From positions 1,488,001-1,552,000 of the forward strand of contig OZ220708.1 in NCBI GenBank assembly GCA_965116595.1: a DNA stretch of 64,000 nt, given 5' to 3'. Each line of letters begins with the position of its first letter. Position 1 is the first letter of the stretch. The notes beneath the pieces were generated by a model. The model was not told where the DNA came from, made no database searches, and saw nothing but the letters and a program-made list of their open reading frames with translations. The position numbers and the translations under genes were made by a program. This DNA is from G963663315 sp963668255 (lineage in GTDB: Bacteria; Pseudomonadota; Gammaproteobacteria; Arenicellales; Poriferihabitantaceae). Of the stretch, positions 35,959-44,835 are shown in pieces.

Positions 35959-36405
35959 ATGAATCCCGCCGAGATCATCCTCATCCTCTTTATCCTGTTC
36001 GTCCTGGCGCTTGCCGGGACGCGCAGCCTGCAATCGCGTGATGAGGCGGAACTGTCACGCGACGTCGAGGCGGCGCGCGACCTGGCCCTGGCGTATGCCA
36101 ACCTCGAGTGTTCGAGCCCGGCCGGAGCGGTCACACTGGCAACCGCGGCCGCGGCGCTGGGCGCGACTGTCCGGATCCGGCGCCCGAACCGCTGGCGCAT
36201 TGCGCTGACGCCGCGTCCAGGGCTGACCGGGCCCGCGGTCTCGCTCCAGTACCGGGTCGGAGCCGATACCTGGCAGTGGGTTCATCTGCTGAATACCTAC
36301 CCGGCCACAGCCCAAACGGGCCATGTCCGCCTGCACGTTCATCGCCGACCCGGGACCGCGAATCGGCGCGGGTTCCAGGGGTTGCTGGAGAGTGCGCTAT
36401 GCTGA
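35959..36405 (+). CDS. Small membrane-anchored pilus protein (PilM-like)
   Basis: 148 residues starting MNPAEIILILFILFVLALAG, one N-terminal membrane helix followed by an acidic helix (SRDEAELSRDVEAARDLALA) and a beta-rich, arginine-rich end. Size and topology recall R64 PilM, though its usual place is before pilN. It lies between the major and minor pilin genes and its stop overlaps the next start. Function uncertain. Confidence 0.5.
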   Translation: MNPAEIILILFILFVLALAGTRSLQSRDEAELSRDVEAARDLALAYANLECSSPAGAVTLATAAAALGATVRIRRPNRWRIALTPRPGLTGPAVSLQYRVGADTWQWVHLLNTYPATAQTGHVRLHVHRRPGTANRRGFQGLLESALC

Positions 36406-37307
36406 TCGACAGGGGAATCATGAAAACCAGGGATTATGAAAGCGGCTTCACGCTGCTGGAGCTCACCATTGCCCTGGCGGTCATAGCGGCGCTGGCGGGC
36501 GGCTGGTATCAATGGAAACAATCCGTGCTGAGGGAATCCATCGCGCAGAGGACCGCGGATGGCATCGTGCTGATCGAGGAAGCCCTGTACAGCTATCGGC
36601 TGGATGAACGGCCGGCTCCGCTCGATCCGAATTTCCCGTATGAGTGGCCCGGCTCGCTGAGCGACCTGGACCCGTACCTGCCCGGCATCGCGGCCGGGCG
36701 CAACGGAGTGGGCCAGCACTATGACATTATTCCACCGATCGCGCCGGTCATGCGCACCACGCCGATCAAAATCACAACGGACCTGTTGTCGGCGCAAAGG
36801 GCGGAAGACGTGGCCCGGCTGTTCCCCCTGAACGGCAAAATCGGCACGCTGGATACACCGCCGCTGCCGGCGAGCCGGGTGGTCGTGATTGTGCCAGTCC
36901 CTGGACACGAGGCCGCGCGTGAAGCGATGCTGGCGCGGGACGGCGCGAAGGACATGCGGGGTAATCTGGATATGGGCAATCACAATATTGTCGGCGTGGA
37001 CGATGAAATCGTGATTGGCGGCCAGGGGCTGAATACGGACGACGTGGATCTGCTGAATCAGATGTCGGCATTGAACTGCCCGAACGCGGTCCGGATCACC
37101 GGCGGCGTGGCGCAATGCGCAACGGCGCCGGAGTGCAGGATCTGTTATGAAGTCCAAAGCTGGGGAGACCTGTCCCAGTGCGGCGCATCGTCCACCGGCT
37201 GCGGAGGGTGGACGACAGACGCGGATCAATGGACGGCCTTCCTGCTGGATGACACCGACGACAGCGCCGGCGGATGCAGGAGGCGCTACAAAATCGAGTG
37301 CCGATAG
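36399..37307 (+). CDS. pilV: PilV-like minor type IVb prepilin
   Basis: 302 residues. The class III leader has the cleavage context YESG/FTLLELTIALAVIAAL, with Glu5 present. Two starts are possible: ATG 36399, which overlaps the previous stop, and ATG 36420, which has CAGGGG upstream. The C-terminal half includes NLDMGNHNIVGVDDEIVIGG and several cysteines, like the tip adhesin PilV of R64. No shufflon repeats or Rci recombinase are seen. It is the last gene of the operon. Confidence 0.65.
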   Translation: MLIDRGIMKTRDYESGFTLLELTIALAVIAALAGGWYQWKQSVLRESIAQRTADGIVLIEEALYSYRLDERPAPLDPNFPYEWPGSLSDLDPYLPGIAAGRNGVGQHYDIIPPIAPVMRTTPIKITTDLLSAQRAEDVARLFPLNGKIGTLDTPPLPASRVVVIVPVPGHEAAREAMLARDGAKDMRGNLDMGNHNIVGVDDEIVIGGQGLNTDDVDLLNQMSALNCPNAVRITGGVAQCATAPECRICYEVQSWGDLSQCGASSTGCGGWTTDADQWTAFLLDDTDDSAGGCRRRYKIECR

Positions 37308-37374
37308 CGGGGCCGCCAGCGGGGCGAATCACGCCTACGGCATCGGCTTCGGCTTCGGCTAGAACCTTGCAGGG

Positions 37375-37494
37375 GGACGCGGTGGTGTTTCCGGGTTCAG
37401 CGAATTGGGCATCCGGTTCAGCGGCGAGCTGCGGGAGTCGGCCGGTGATGCGTCGGAGTACCGCTTCGGGGTCCGGGTGACGGGGCGGTGGTAA
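37375..37494 (+). pseudogene. Outer-membrane beta-barrel C-terminal fragment
   Basis: About 40 codons reading GGVSGFSELGIRFSGELRES then GDASEYRFGVRVTGRW and a stop. Alternating residues and a terminal Trp are typical of the last strands of an autotransporter barrel. No upstream coding part remains. It is the right-hand counterpart of the orphan barrel at 17.7-19.1 kb but not the same sequence. Confidence 0.4.
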
Positions 37495-37519
37495 GCCAGT
37501 TCTGTACATCAAAACGCCA

Positions 37520-37615
37520 CATTTTTGAACAATTATCAAATTATCTGCTCAAAAATGTTAATATCTGAGCAGATAGCAATCCAAATCTTCAAAAAAGACT
37601 GATTATGAGCAGATA
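37520..37615. repeat. Nested inverted and direct repeats with three TGAGCAGATA copies
   Basis: ACATTTTTGA (37520-37529) pairs with TCAAAAATGT (37550-37559), a 10-bp stem. Overlapping it, TATCTGCTCA at 37542-37551 is inverted relative to two direct copies TGAGCAGATA at 37566-37575 and 37606-37615. This lies between the 3' ends of pilV/barrel relic and fic. It looks like a control region without its gene, or a terminator plus binding sites. Confidence 0.5.
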
Positions 37616-37645
37616 CTCCTCCGTATACAGGAAATCACTGCAGCA

Positions 37646-38560
37646 TCAGTATTCAATTTCCTGCTCTGCCACCATTTCTCTCACTATGGCCTTATGAACC
37701 AGTGTCGTAAACCAACTGACCCAACCGCTGATATTATTTCCCTGATGGTCCTTGCCGTACTGGTTTAACTCCCGGTAGTAGGATTGACGTTGTCTTTCAA
37801 TTGTCTGAGATACCTGCATATCGGGAAGATTCGCCTTGAGCAGAATCTGCTCCGACAAGGCCCGGCCGATACGGCCGTTGCCGTCGATGAATGGATGAAT
37901 ACGCTCAAACCACAGATGCGCGAGAGCCGACTTGATCGGCGCCAGCAATACCGGATTATCCAGGTCCTGATCGGGTAGCGCCGGCGCACTGCCAGGGGGT
38001 AATTGAAAGGGGCGGTTGTACCATTCGATAAAAGCAGCCATCAGGAATTCGACCTGCTCCGGTGGCGGCGCTTCATACAGAATTCGCTGTCCGTCGCCGA
38101 TGACTACGGCCCCGGACCGGTATTGGCCGATTTGTCCCTGGTATCGCTTGTCCCGTTCCAGATATCCCAGTAATTGTTGATGCAACCCATGCAACCAGTC
38201 TCTGGTCAGTGGCTCATGAATATCCCTGCGGGACGCGATCAACATCTGCACAACGCCTGTAGTGCGTTCGTCGATATTCCGGTCCACAGGATGTCCGGTT
38301 TTCAGCAGGGAAGTCGCAATGGAATGAAGGTCACCATAGGAAAGATGCTCCCCTTCGATTGCGCTGGTAGCGCGGGCTTCCATGGCCAGGGAACGTATCG
38401 CCTCCTCACCCTGTAACCTTGATGGGTCCGTGTGAATCGTATTTCCATTGCGTTTTTCCGCAAGTTTATAAATCTTCAATAACTGCCTGACGGTCTGTTC
38501 AGATAAAACGTACTCCCATACCGGCCAGTCAGGTCTTTGCCAAATCCAGTCTTTTGTCAT
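37646..38560 (-). CDS. Fic-family protein, class II (self-inhibited adenylyltransferase)
   Basis: 304 residues. The Fic motif HPFIDGNGRIGRAL (near residue 220) is intact, with catalytic His and the anion-binding loop, so it can probably transfer AMP to a protein target. The inhibitory helix motif (S/T)xxxE(G/N) appears upstream as ATSAIEGEHL, placing it in class II with N-terminal inhibition. The N-terminal WQRPDWPVWEY part is a DUF4172-type domain. Single gene, no antitoxin partner seen. Confidence 0.9.
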   Translation of the reverse strand: MTKDWIWQRPDWPVWEYVLSEQTVRQLLKIYKLAEKRNGNTIHTDPSRLQGEEAIRSLAMEARATSAIEGEHLSYGDLHSIATSLLKTGHPVDRNIDERTTGVVQMLIASRRDIHEPLTRDWLHGLHQQLLGYLERDKRYQGQIGQYRSGAVVIGDGQRILYEAPPPEQVEFLMAAFIEWYNRPFQLPPGSAPALPDQDLDNPVLLAPIKSALAHLWFERIHPFIDGNGRIGRALSEQILLKANLPDMQVSQTIERQRQSYYRELNQYGKDHQGNNISGWVSWFTTLVHKAIVREMVAEQEIEY

Positions 38561-38878
38561 CTCAGGGTTTTCACGGTGTCATAGCTGTAGTTTCCAATGG
38601 CTGATCCCGTAATTCGATTGTTTTGCTGTTGCCGCGCAGGGTGGAATCTGAACTTGTAACTCCTTTTAACCATGTCTTGATTATATCACAGACCCCGTGA
38701 ATTCATGAAAGTGCGGACCATGCCATAGTTCCGGGATTCAGGTATCTACTGATTGATTCCCGGCGGCATATACACTGACAGGCCTTTTGTCGGCGTCATC
38801 GTGATGCCCCGGCCCGCATTGACTGCACCGGAATAATTGCGTACATTGAAATAGTCCGGCAACTTAGTCGCATGGCTG
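38561..38878. other. Intergenic region with a relic of an EamA gene start
   Basis: 318 bases between the fic gene and the oxygenase gene, transcribed divergently. It contains GTGCGGACCATGCCATAG (38714-38731), similar to a site before the flavin oxidoreductase gene (47456-47473), and the EamA relic at 38753-38804. No intact gene. Confidence 0.5.
38753..38804 (+). pseudogene. Relic of the 5' end of an EamA transporter gene
   Basis: TTGATTCCCGGC, then ACACTGACAGGCCTTTTGTC and GGC, matches the start of the intact transporter gene at 48821-48868 with a few substitutions. The rest of the gene is absent. Confidence 0.5.
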
Positions 38879-39661
38879 ATGAAAGAACTCCTTGATCTCG
38901 ACCGCTATCCACTGGATCAACCGGCACGGATCGGCCCGCTGATCCAGCGGTGCAAGAGGCGCCTGGATGAACAGGGCCTTTTCAACCTGGACGGGCTGGT
39001 ACGTCCAGGGGCTCTCGCCCGTATCCTGGAACCACTGGGCCCGCTCTTTGCCACGGACGCATTCACCCATTCCAGGGAGCACAACATCTACTTCTCCGAC
39101 CGGGTGACCGGGTTACCCAACGACCATCCCGCCCTGATGCGTTTTGAAACCATCAACTGCACGCTTTGTGCCGACCAGCTGCCTGATAACCCACTGCTCG
39201 ACATCTATGCATGGCAGCCCCTGGTGGATTTTCTCTCCATCGTTATGGACAAGGAACCCCTCTTCTTGATGCAGGATCCCCTCGCCAGGGTGAATGTCAT
39301 GCGCTACCGCGATGGCGAGGCGCTGAATTGGCATTTCGACCGATCGGAATTCACCACCACGCTGCTGCTTCAGGAAGCGGACCAGGGCGGGGAATTCCAG
39401 TATTGTAGCGGCCTGCGCAACGAGCAGGACCCAAATTACGACGGCGTGGGGGAGTTTCTGGCCGAGGGCGGGTCCGCTGCGCGCGTATTGCCCCTGTCCG
39501 CCGGCACACTGAACGTGTTTCGCGGACGAAACACCGCCCATCGGGTTTCACCGGTGGTCGGCGGGCAAAATCGTATCATCGGCGTATTTTCCTACTATGA
39601 TCGTCCCGGGGTGATGTTTTCCGACGAAGAGCGCCTGGGCTTTTATGGACGGCCGCAATAG
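38879..39661 (+). CDS. 2-oxoglutarate/Fe(II)-dependent oxygenase
   Basis: 260 residues. The iron-binding facial triad is seen as H-x-D in LNWHFDRSEFTTTLLLQE (near residue 157) and a distal His in RGRNTAHRVSPVVGGQNRII, with the Arg that binds 2-oxoglutarate nearby. Retention of Asp in HxD suggests hydroxylase rather than halogenase chemistry. Substrate unknown; the first 100 residues have no motif. The region nearby also holds a flavin oxidoreductase and an SDR, so small-molecule metabolism is likely. Confidence 0.75.
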   Translation: MKELLDLDRYPLDQPARIGPLIQRCKRRLDEQGLFNLDGLVRPGALARILEPLGPLFATDAFTHSREHNIYFSDRVTGLPNDHPALMRFETINCTLCADQLPDNPLLDIYAWQPLVDFLSIVMDKEPLFLMQDPLARVNVMRYRDGEALNWHFDRSEFTTTLLLQEADQGGEFQYCSGLRNEQDPNYDGVGEFLAEGGSAARVLPLSAGTLNVFRGRNTAHRVSPVVGGQNRIIGVFSYYDRPGVMFSDEERLGFYGRPQ

Positions 39662-39789
39662 CGCGCCAAACAACAGGGCAGCGATGAAGTGACCGTATCA
39701 TCCCTGATGGGTAATCGTATGTCCCACATGGACGTTGACCAAAAGGGCTGTTCAGAAATTTGCAGGTCGTTAACCATACTGCGTAATCC

Positions 39790-39972
39790 ATGAATCAGAT
39801 TAGCATTATCGGTATCGATTTGGCAAAGAACCTGTTCCAACTTCACGGAACCCACGAGGATGGCTCGGTGGCATTCCGCAAACAGCTCCCTTTGCAGTTC
39901 CTGGTAGGTAAATGCGTCTTCGCCACAGCTTCGCCTCACAGACTGTTCTCGAGGGCGTTCCGCTTCCGGTAG
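39790..39972 (+). pseudogene. IS110-family transposase N-terminal relic
   Basis: MNQISIIGIDLAKNLFQLHG and THEDGSVAFRK is the first 30-odd residues of an IS110 transposase with the first catalytic Asp. Afterwards the frame reads unrelated sequence and stops. It differs from the intact IS110 at 19.3-20.3 kb. The flanking 39662-40085 otherwise holds no recognisable gene. Confidence 0.6.
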
Positions 39973-40085
39973 TCGCGCGTCTTCCTGGTCACATCCAGGT
40001 GAGCATTGCGACTGAATACGGTTGCAATTTAGTGCGATGTTGCCCATACTACTTCTGAGTAAAAAATTGGAGCGGTAAGGACAAT

Positions 40086-40340
40086 ATGAGTCGGCACGAC
40101 AAACTGGTTTCCCGGCTCAGAGGCAAGCCGAAGGACTTCACTTGGGACGAACTGGTCAGGCTACTGGAAGGGGTGGGTTATAGCGAGGCAGCGGCGGGCA
40201 AGACGGGCGGGTCCCGACGGCGTTTTCTTCATGCCACCGCACCCACCATTGCGTTGCACAAACCGCATCCTGGCAACATCGTCAAGATGTACGTCATCAA
40301 AGACGTGTTGCGGGTGCTTACTGAGGGGGGTTTGATATGA
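40086..40340 (+). CDS. hicA: HicA-like mRNA interferase toxin
   Basis: 84 residues with the HicA double-stranded-RNA-binding-like fold: FTWDELVRLLEGVGYSEAAA, then GGSRRRFLHATAPTIALHKP with the catalytic His in LHKPHPG, and VIKDVLRVLTEGGLI. HicA cleaves mRNA when free. AAGGA precedes the ATG. Its stop overlaps the hicB start (ATGA), the usual hicAB arrangement. Confidence 0.85.
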   Translation: MSRHDKLVSRLRGKPKDFTWDELVRLLEGVGYSEAAAGKTGGSRRRFLHATAPTIALHKPHPGNIVKMYVIKDVLRVLTEGGLI

Positions 40341-40687
40341 GTACGATGCTGGAATACAAAGGTTATCTCGGCTCGGTCGAGTACAGCGACGATGACGAGG
40401 TACTGCATGGGCAGCTTGAGTTCATCCGCGACCTGGTGACCTATGAGGGCGATGACGCCAAGAGCCTCAAGGCAGCGTTTCAGGAGGCTGTGGACGATTA
40501 TCTTGAGCTTTGCAAGGCCGAAGACCGTAAGCCCGATGTGCCGCTGAAAGGCAGCTTTAACGTGCGCCCCGGCCGCGATCTGCATCGCCGCGCGGTGCTC
40601 TACGCCAAGCGCCGGGAGATCAACCTCAACACCGTTGTCAGCGATGCGCTACGGTGCTATCTCGAACGCGACGAGCATGCAGCTTAA
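40337..40687 (+). CDS. hicB: HicB-like antitoxin
   Basis: 116 residues. The partial RNase-H-like fold (YLGSVEYSDDDEVLHGQLEF, LKAAFQEAVDDYLELCKAED) binds HicA. The C-terminal ribbon-helix-helix (FNVRPGRDLHRRAVLYAKRR, NLNTVVSDALRCYLE) binds the operon promoter. Length and coupling to hicA are typical. Confidence 0.88.
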   Translation: MSTMLEYKGYLGSVEYSDDDEVLHGQLEFIRDLVTYEGDDAKSLKAAFQEAVDDYLELCKAEDRKPDVPLKGSFNVRPGRDLHRRAVLYAKRREINLNTVVSDALRCYLERDEHAA

Positions 40688-40997
40688 GATCAATAGCCCT
40701 ACTCAACGAGAGATGAATCCAGATGGATAAATCTGTTGCCGAGAATAAACTCCGTGAAAATTGCCTGCGTTAATAGAGCAATACTCTTCCCTATCGACCA
40801 GCCAGAGCCAGATATTCTTTGATAACAGGGCTGTGAGGTCTCCTGCTTCGATATATTTATTCCCTGCACTTCGGAGATGGAAAATTGCGTGGTTGGCTGT
40901 TGCCTGATATTCTAACCGCCATTGGGTCGCAGCACCTCACGCTGCAACCGGCGCACGACAACTCCATCGTGTGCAGTGTTCTGACGCTGTAAACTAT
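40688..40997. other. Intergenic, nothing recognised
   Basis: About 310 bases between hicB and the M48 gene. No ORF, repeat or hairpin of note was seen. It may contain the promoter of the metalloprotease gene. Confidence 0.4.
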
Positions 40998-41852
40998 ATG
41001 TTGAGCCACTTGCAAAATTTTCGACAGGCTGGGCGATCCCTGGTTCTCATCTCCCTTTTTCTGTTGAACGGCTGTGCAACACCGGTTCTTGATATCCAGA
41101 ATCCCACCGCCAGGCAATATACCGTTGGCCAAAACGTATTGAAATATTCCCATATAGAACCGTCGCGTGATGTTTCCCGAGGGGAAATGTTGCCGACAGT
41201 CAATCGTGTTCTGTACCGCGTCAGGAACTCAGCCTTAACGGTATGCAAGAGACTCAATCCTCAGAATGAGCGCTGCGGCCTTATTCATACTGCAGGTGTC
41301 ACCGTTAACATCAATGACGACGACATCAATGCTTTTGCGGATCAGAACAACAATATTGGCATCCATGGCGGACTCGTAACGAACATGGGGACGGACGATG
41401 AGATTGCAGCCATTCTGGCACACGAGTACGCACACGTCATGCACGGCCATGTCAGAAAGAAGACCGTCAATACCGCAATCGGGATGCTCGTTGGCGCCAC
41501 CCTGGGTACAGCGTTCGAATCTCAATTGAACACCAGAGAGCCAGGGCAGATAATTGTAGATTGGACAAACTACGGAGGGGCGATCGGCAGCACGGTCTAC
41601 AGCCCCCTGATGGAGATCGAGGCTGATCGCACGGCGGTCTATATCCTGCAAGATGCCGGGTTCAGGGTGTCGGGCATGAAAGACGCGATAATCCGCCTGA
41701 GCAGGCTTAAGGCTAAGCAAAAGCGCGGCACGTTTACAGGGCAAGTAGGCTTTCTGGAAACGCACCCAAGCGATGATCAGCGCGTGGCCCACATAATTTC
41801 TGCCATCGAGGACGCCAATTCCGGCGTTCCGCTGGCTGACTTCAGGAGATAA
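40998..41852 (+). CDS. M48-family metalloprotease lipoprotein
   Basis: About 284 residues from ATG 40998; an earlier in-frame ATG at 40971 is less likely because the signal begins near SLVLISLFLLNGCATP. The lipobox LLNGC predicts a lipid-anchored envelope protein. The zinc site is HEYAH in AAILAHEYAHVMHGHV, and the third ligand Glu is in YSPLMEIEADRTAVYIL. This is the LoiP/YcaL/BepA-like plan, periplasmic proteases for outer-membrane quality control. Monocistronic. Confidence 0.85.
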   Translation: MLSHLQNFRQAGRSLVLISLFLLNGCATPVLDIQNPTARQYTVGQNVLKYSHIEPSRDVSRGEMLPTVNRVLYRVRNSALTVCKRLNPQNERCGLIHTAGVTVNINDDDINAFADQNNNIGIHGGLVTNMGTDDEIAAILAHEYAHVMHGHVRKKTVNTAIGMLVGATLGTAFESQLNTREPGQIIVDWTNYGGAIGSTVYSPLMEIEADRTAVYILQDAGFRVSGMKDAIIRLSRLKAKQKRGTFTGQVGFLETHPSDDQRVAHIISAIEDANSGVPLADFRR

Positions 41853-41928
41853 TAATCAGGCTGGGAATGGTCCCCCGCCCCTGGTGGCTACGGGGCCGGA
41901 TCCTCAGCGTATTCATTCGGCCCGCATC

Positions 41929-42216
41929 CTATTGTGACCCCACATCCATGACACATCGGTCGGGGCGACCGTAGCCGAATTTACCTTCCTTGCTTCGGTA
42001 CACCAAGGCGGCGAAAGCTTGTCCGTCGGGAATGCGAACGCTATAAAGTACACACCCATCTGCGCTCCGACTTGCAGGAGTGTATATGACACCCTCATGC
42101 ACGATTGGTGAGACGGAATCAATCAGGTCGGGTGCGGTATCCTCCTGCCTGGTACCCGCGCAGGCAACACCGAGGACAGCCACAGCTGCAAGCGACAGGG
42201 TACATAAGTAATTCAT
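41929..42216 (-). CDS. Small putative lipoprotein
   Basis: 95 residues. The signal MNYLCTLSLAAVAVLGVACA predicts lipidation at the Cys near residue 20. The mature part (SVSPIVHEGVIYTPASRSAD, CVLYSVRIPDGQAFAALVYR) looks like a small beta domain with two Cys. It lies four bases downstream of the subtilase gene on the same strand and is probably co-transcribed. Function unknown. Confidence 0.55.
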   Translation of the reverse strand: MNYLCTLSLAAVAVLGVACAGTRQEDTAPDLIDSVSPIVHEGVIYTPASRSADGCVLYSVRIPDGQAFAALVYRSKEGKFGYGRPDRCVMDVGSQ

Positions 42217-42220
42217 CGAC

Positions 42221-44569
42221 CTACCAGTTCACTTGGTATGCCAGACCAATACTCGTATCGCGCTTTCCCGAAACATGTCCGGCATTTACAGCGCCGCTTA
42301 CCTGAATAGCCATTTCGCCACCTGGTACTTCACGGTCATGTCTAAACGTTATTCTGGTCTCACGTCTATCGGGTCGAAGTGGGATGCGATACTCATCATT
42401 TAGTCTTTGTCCATTCTCAACCCGTCCGTTCTCGATGCGGAATATACCGGTGCCGGACTCGGCACGTAACGGTTGTTCGATTACCAGCCCCGTGCTATCG
42501 GTACCTACCCGCATTGACACTGCCGATAGAATGGAAGAAGAGGCTCGGAAGATGACGTCTTTATCGTATTGCGGCAAACTGACAGCCAGAGTGCCCATGG
42601 CATCCAGCTTCCAGCCACTGTCAAAATTGTGCTGGAAGGTACGCGAAGACCAGATCATGCCGGAGCGAAGGCTTGGTCCGAATGCGCCGGATGTCTCGGA
42701 TCCCAGGTATCCTGCGTTCTCGAAGCTAAAACCGTATCCCCATCCGCCTTTATGCGGCGAATGGGCAAAGCTTGCGGAAGTGGGACCAAACCCTGTTATC
42801 CATCCGTACTCGTCAGCCAGCCACAAGCTTCCGGCACTTCCAACCGGCATCCCAGGTAATCCGAATACACTGGGATCAGTCGTCGGTATACCTATCCCGA
42901 TGTTTCCTTTGAGCACAGGAATCGGGGATCGGCTGATCTCCCGGGTGGACACTAGAGTCGTCATGGGAACCCAGAAGGGGAAGTTCTGCTCGTCGAACGT
43001 GGCAAGTTCGATATCAGCGATGCGATTCGTAATCGAGCCGAAAGCTGCTGGCAGTTGGAGGCTGGTTCTACCGAGCACCTGTGACGACTGCCCGGCGGTT
43101 AGCGTACCGACTGGCGAAAGGGCGGCTTCCAGATCTAAGTGACCTGCGCCGTACGTTACCAGATCAGCATATCGTCCGGTTCGATCCGCGGTATCGAGCA
43201 TACGCTTGACAATCTCTGTGTTTCCGCGTGTACCCCGGAAATGTTCCATCAGCAATGCAAGCGCTCCTGAGACGATGGGTGCAGCAAAACTGGTGCCTTC
43301 TAGTCCACCACTTACGTCGCCTTGCCTGGGACTATTCTGATTCGGAACAAGCCCCCGTACAGTGCCTGGGGCGGTGAGGCAATAGTGCGGACCGTATCTC
43401 GCAGAATTCCAATCTCGTGGCAAGGGGCCGCAACGGTTGGAATAGCTTGCAACAACTCCCGTTCGCGGATCCGTCGCTGCAACCGCAAGCGAATGCCCAC
43501 GCAGCTCCGGGAAGCCATAAGGCAGGAGGGCTCCCAAGCCGGGTGCAGGATCTCCCTCATTGCCTGCGGCGTATACGAGAATGGTCTTCTCAGCATCAGG
43601 TCTATCGGTTTGCCATATGGCATTCAGAGTCTTTGGCAAGTTCGAGCGGAACCATCGTGCGGTGTCGACACTGTCAATAATGGCAAGCTCGGAAAGGCGC
43701 GTTCCATAAGATCGATTAATGATGTCAAAGTTTGCGTAGTCATCGCGCACGTTACGCGCGACGATACCGTCGAGCTCTCTCCGATCTGCAGGCGGAAGCG
43801 TCTCTATCACAAGTTGCAATGCCCCCTCCGCCAAGGCGTTCGTGTTTTGATCATCCGTGAGGTTCTTTGTGGTCGGGATGATAGTGGCTTCCGGCGCGAC
43901 ACCAAGATTGGTCCCGGCTGCGACCGAAGCCACTATGGTTCCATGGCTTCCTCCCGGACCGTAGGGCGTTGGCACTTCCCACCAACGGTAAAATTGTCCG
44001 ATCGAACCGTCTTCGGGGTAGTGCTCGTCAACCACAAACACGCTGTCATCCCTGGTGGGCCATCCATCCTCACTCACAATTTGTTGTACCCACGAGTTCT
44101 GCGCTTCATCATCGCCTTCACTATCACCTTCCCAAATCTGACACGAGGGGTCACTACGGCAAGTGTCGACATCGCGATCGTATTCGGGAAAATCTCCCAA
44201 CGGTCGGGAATACGCAAGAGACGCCCCGTCCGCATCGCGCAGCTTCACCCTGCTCCCGAACTCCGCACTCTGCGTAAAGTCAACGATTGAGTCATCGATC
44301 CCGATCTTCACACCTCTGCCTGTGAGGCCTATGGCATAGGCATGATGCGCTCCGATCTGTTCCAGCACATCGGGCTGATGTGTTGTAAAGCGTTCTGTTC
44401 TCAGGTGATGATCCGGATTAGATGTCAATGGCGGAGGTGTGGGACTGGGCGTCGACGTGGGCGGCAAGGAGGCCGAACCTCCGCCTCCGCCTCCGCCGCA
44501 ACCAGATAACAGCAATATTGCAATGAAAACCACGGTAAGTTTTTTATTCTGAAGCAACATCAAATTCAA
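42221..44569 (-). CDS. Subtilisin-like (S8) serine protease lipoprotein with C-terminal beta domain
   Basis: 782 residues. The lipobox LLLSGCGGGG is followed by a Pro/Thr linker. The catalytic triad is seen as Asp in RGVKIGIDDSIVD, His in GPGGSHGTIVASVAAGTNLG and Ser in LEGTSFAAPIVSGALALLME, and NRSYG holds the region before the oxyanion Asn (AAGN). After about residue 480 a long beta-rich region (for example GWGYGFSFENAGYLGSETSG) ends YQVNW, like an autotransporter-type surface protease. Probably exported to the surface. The small lipoprotein gene follows it. Confidence 0.85.
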   Translation of the reverse strand: MNLMLLQNKKLTVVFIAILLLSGCGGGGGGGSASLPPTSTPSPTPPPLTSNPDHHLRTERFTTHQPDVLEQIGAHHAYAIGLTGRGVKIGIDDSIVDFTQSAEFGSRVKLRDADGASLAYSRPLGDFPEYDRDVDTCRSDPSCQIWEGDSEGDDEAQNSWVQQIVSEDGWPTRDDSVFVVDEHYPEDGSIGQFYRWWEVPTPYGPGGSHGTIVASVAAGTNLGVAPEATIIPTTKNLTDDQNTNALAEGALQLVIETLPPADRRELDGIVARNVRDDYANFDIINRSYGTRLSELAIIDSVDTARWFRSNLPKTLNAIWQTDRPDAEKTILVYAAGNEGDPAPGLGALLPYGFPELRGHSLAVAATDPRTGVVASYSNRCGPLPRDWNSARYGPHYCLTAPGTVRGLVPNQNSPRQGDVSGGLEGTSFAAPIVSGALALLMEHFRGTRGNTEIVKRMLDTADRTGRYADLVTYGAGHLDLEAALSPVGTLTAGQSSQVLGRTSLQLPAAFGSITNRIADIELATFDEQNFPFWVPMTTLVSTREISRSPIPVLKGNIGIGIPTTDPSVFGLPGMPVGSAGSLWLADEYGWITGFGPTSASFAHSPHKGGWGYGFSFENAGYLGSETSGAFGPSLRSGMIWSSRTFQHNFDSGWKLDAMGTLAVSLPQYDKDVIFRASSSILSAVSMRVGTDSTGLVIEQPLRAESGTGIFRIENGRVENGQRLNDEYRIPLRPDRRETRITFRHDREVPGGEMAIQVSGAVNAGHVSGKRDTSIGLAYQVNW

Positions 44570-44769
44570 AGCTTGGGCAGAGTTGGTATAGGGTCACAAT
44601 ATGCCATGGATTTATTCATTCTCCTATTAAAAAAATATGCCGAACCGGGATAAGGCACGGTTTCCCCCACTTTTCCACGGGCAGAGTTGTGCCATACATG
44701 TGAGTTCCCAGGATTAAGGAAAAAAGAAATATTTTCTACCTCTGAAGACCTGGTACATACGCATGGGGC

Positions 44770-44799
44770 TTGACACTGTGCTAGAGTGGACAGTAATGA
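44770..44799 (+). promoter_or_regulatory. Sigma-70-like promoter of the DUF488 pair
   Basis: TTGACA at 44770-44775, an 18-base spacer and TAATGA at 44794-44799, 37 bases before the ATG at 44836. The flanking 44570-44769 has no gene and would also hold the subtilase promoter on the other strand. Confidence 0.5.
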
Positions 44800-44835
44800 A
44801 GTGGCAGCCTGATTCAACAAAGAGGCCTAAGACTA

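Noticed and set aside
36108..36398. Long N-terminal extension of the PilV-like pilin
   Set aside because: It overlaps the preceding gene in another frame. Class III prepilin leaders are short, so starts at 36399 or 36420 are preferred.
37520..37615. CRISPR-like repeats
   Set aside because: Only three 10-base boxes with irregular spacing and mixed orientation, no cas genes nearby.
39643..40047. 134-codon minus-strand frame near the IS110 relic
   Set aside because: Low-complexity mixture without motif, overlapping a recognisable IS110 N-terminus on the other strand. Considered noise or relic sequence.
43322..44290. 322-codon plus-strand frame inside the subtilase gene
   Set aside because: Antisense to the S8 protease, whose full triad is on the minus strand. 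The antisense product has atypical composition and no motif.
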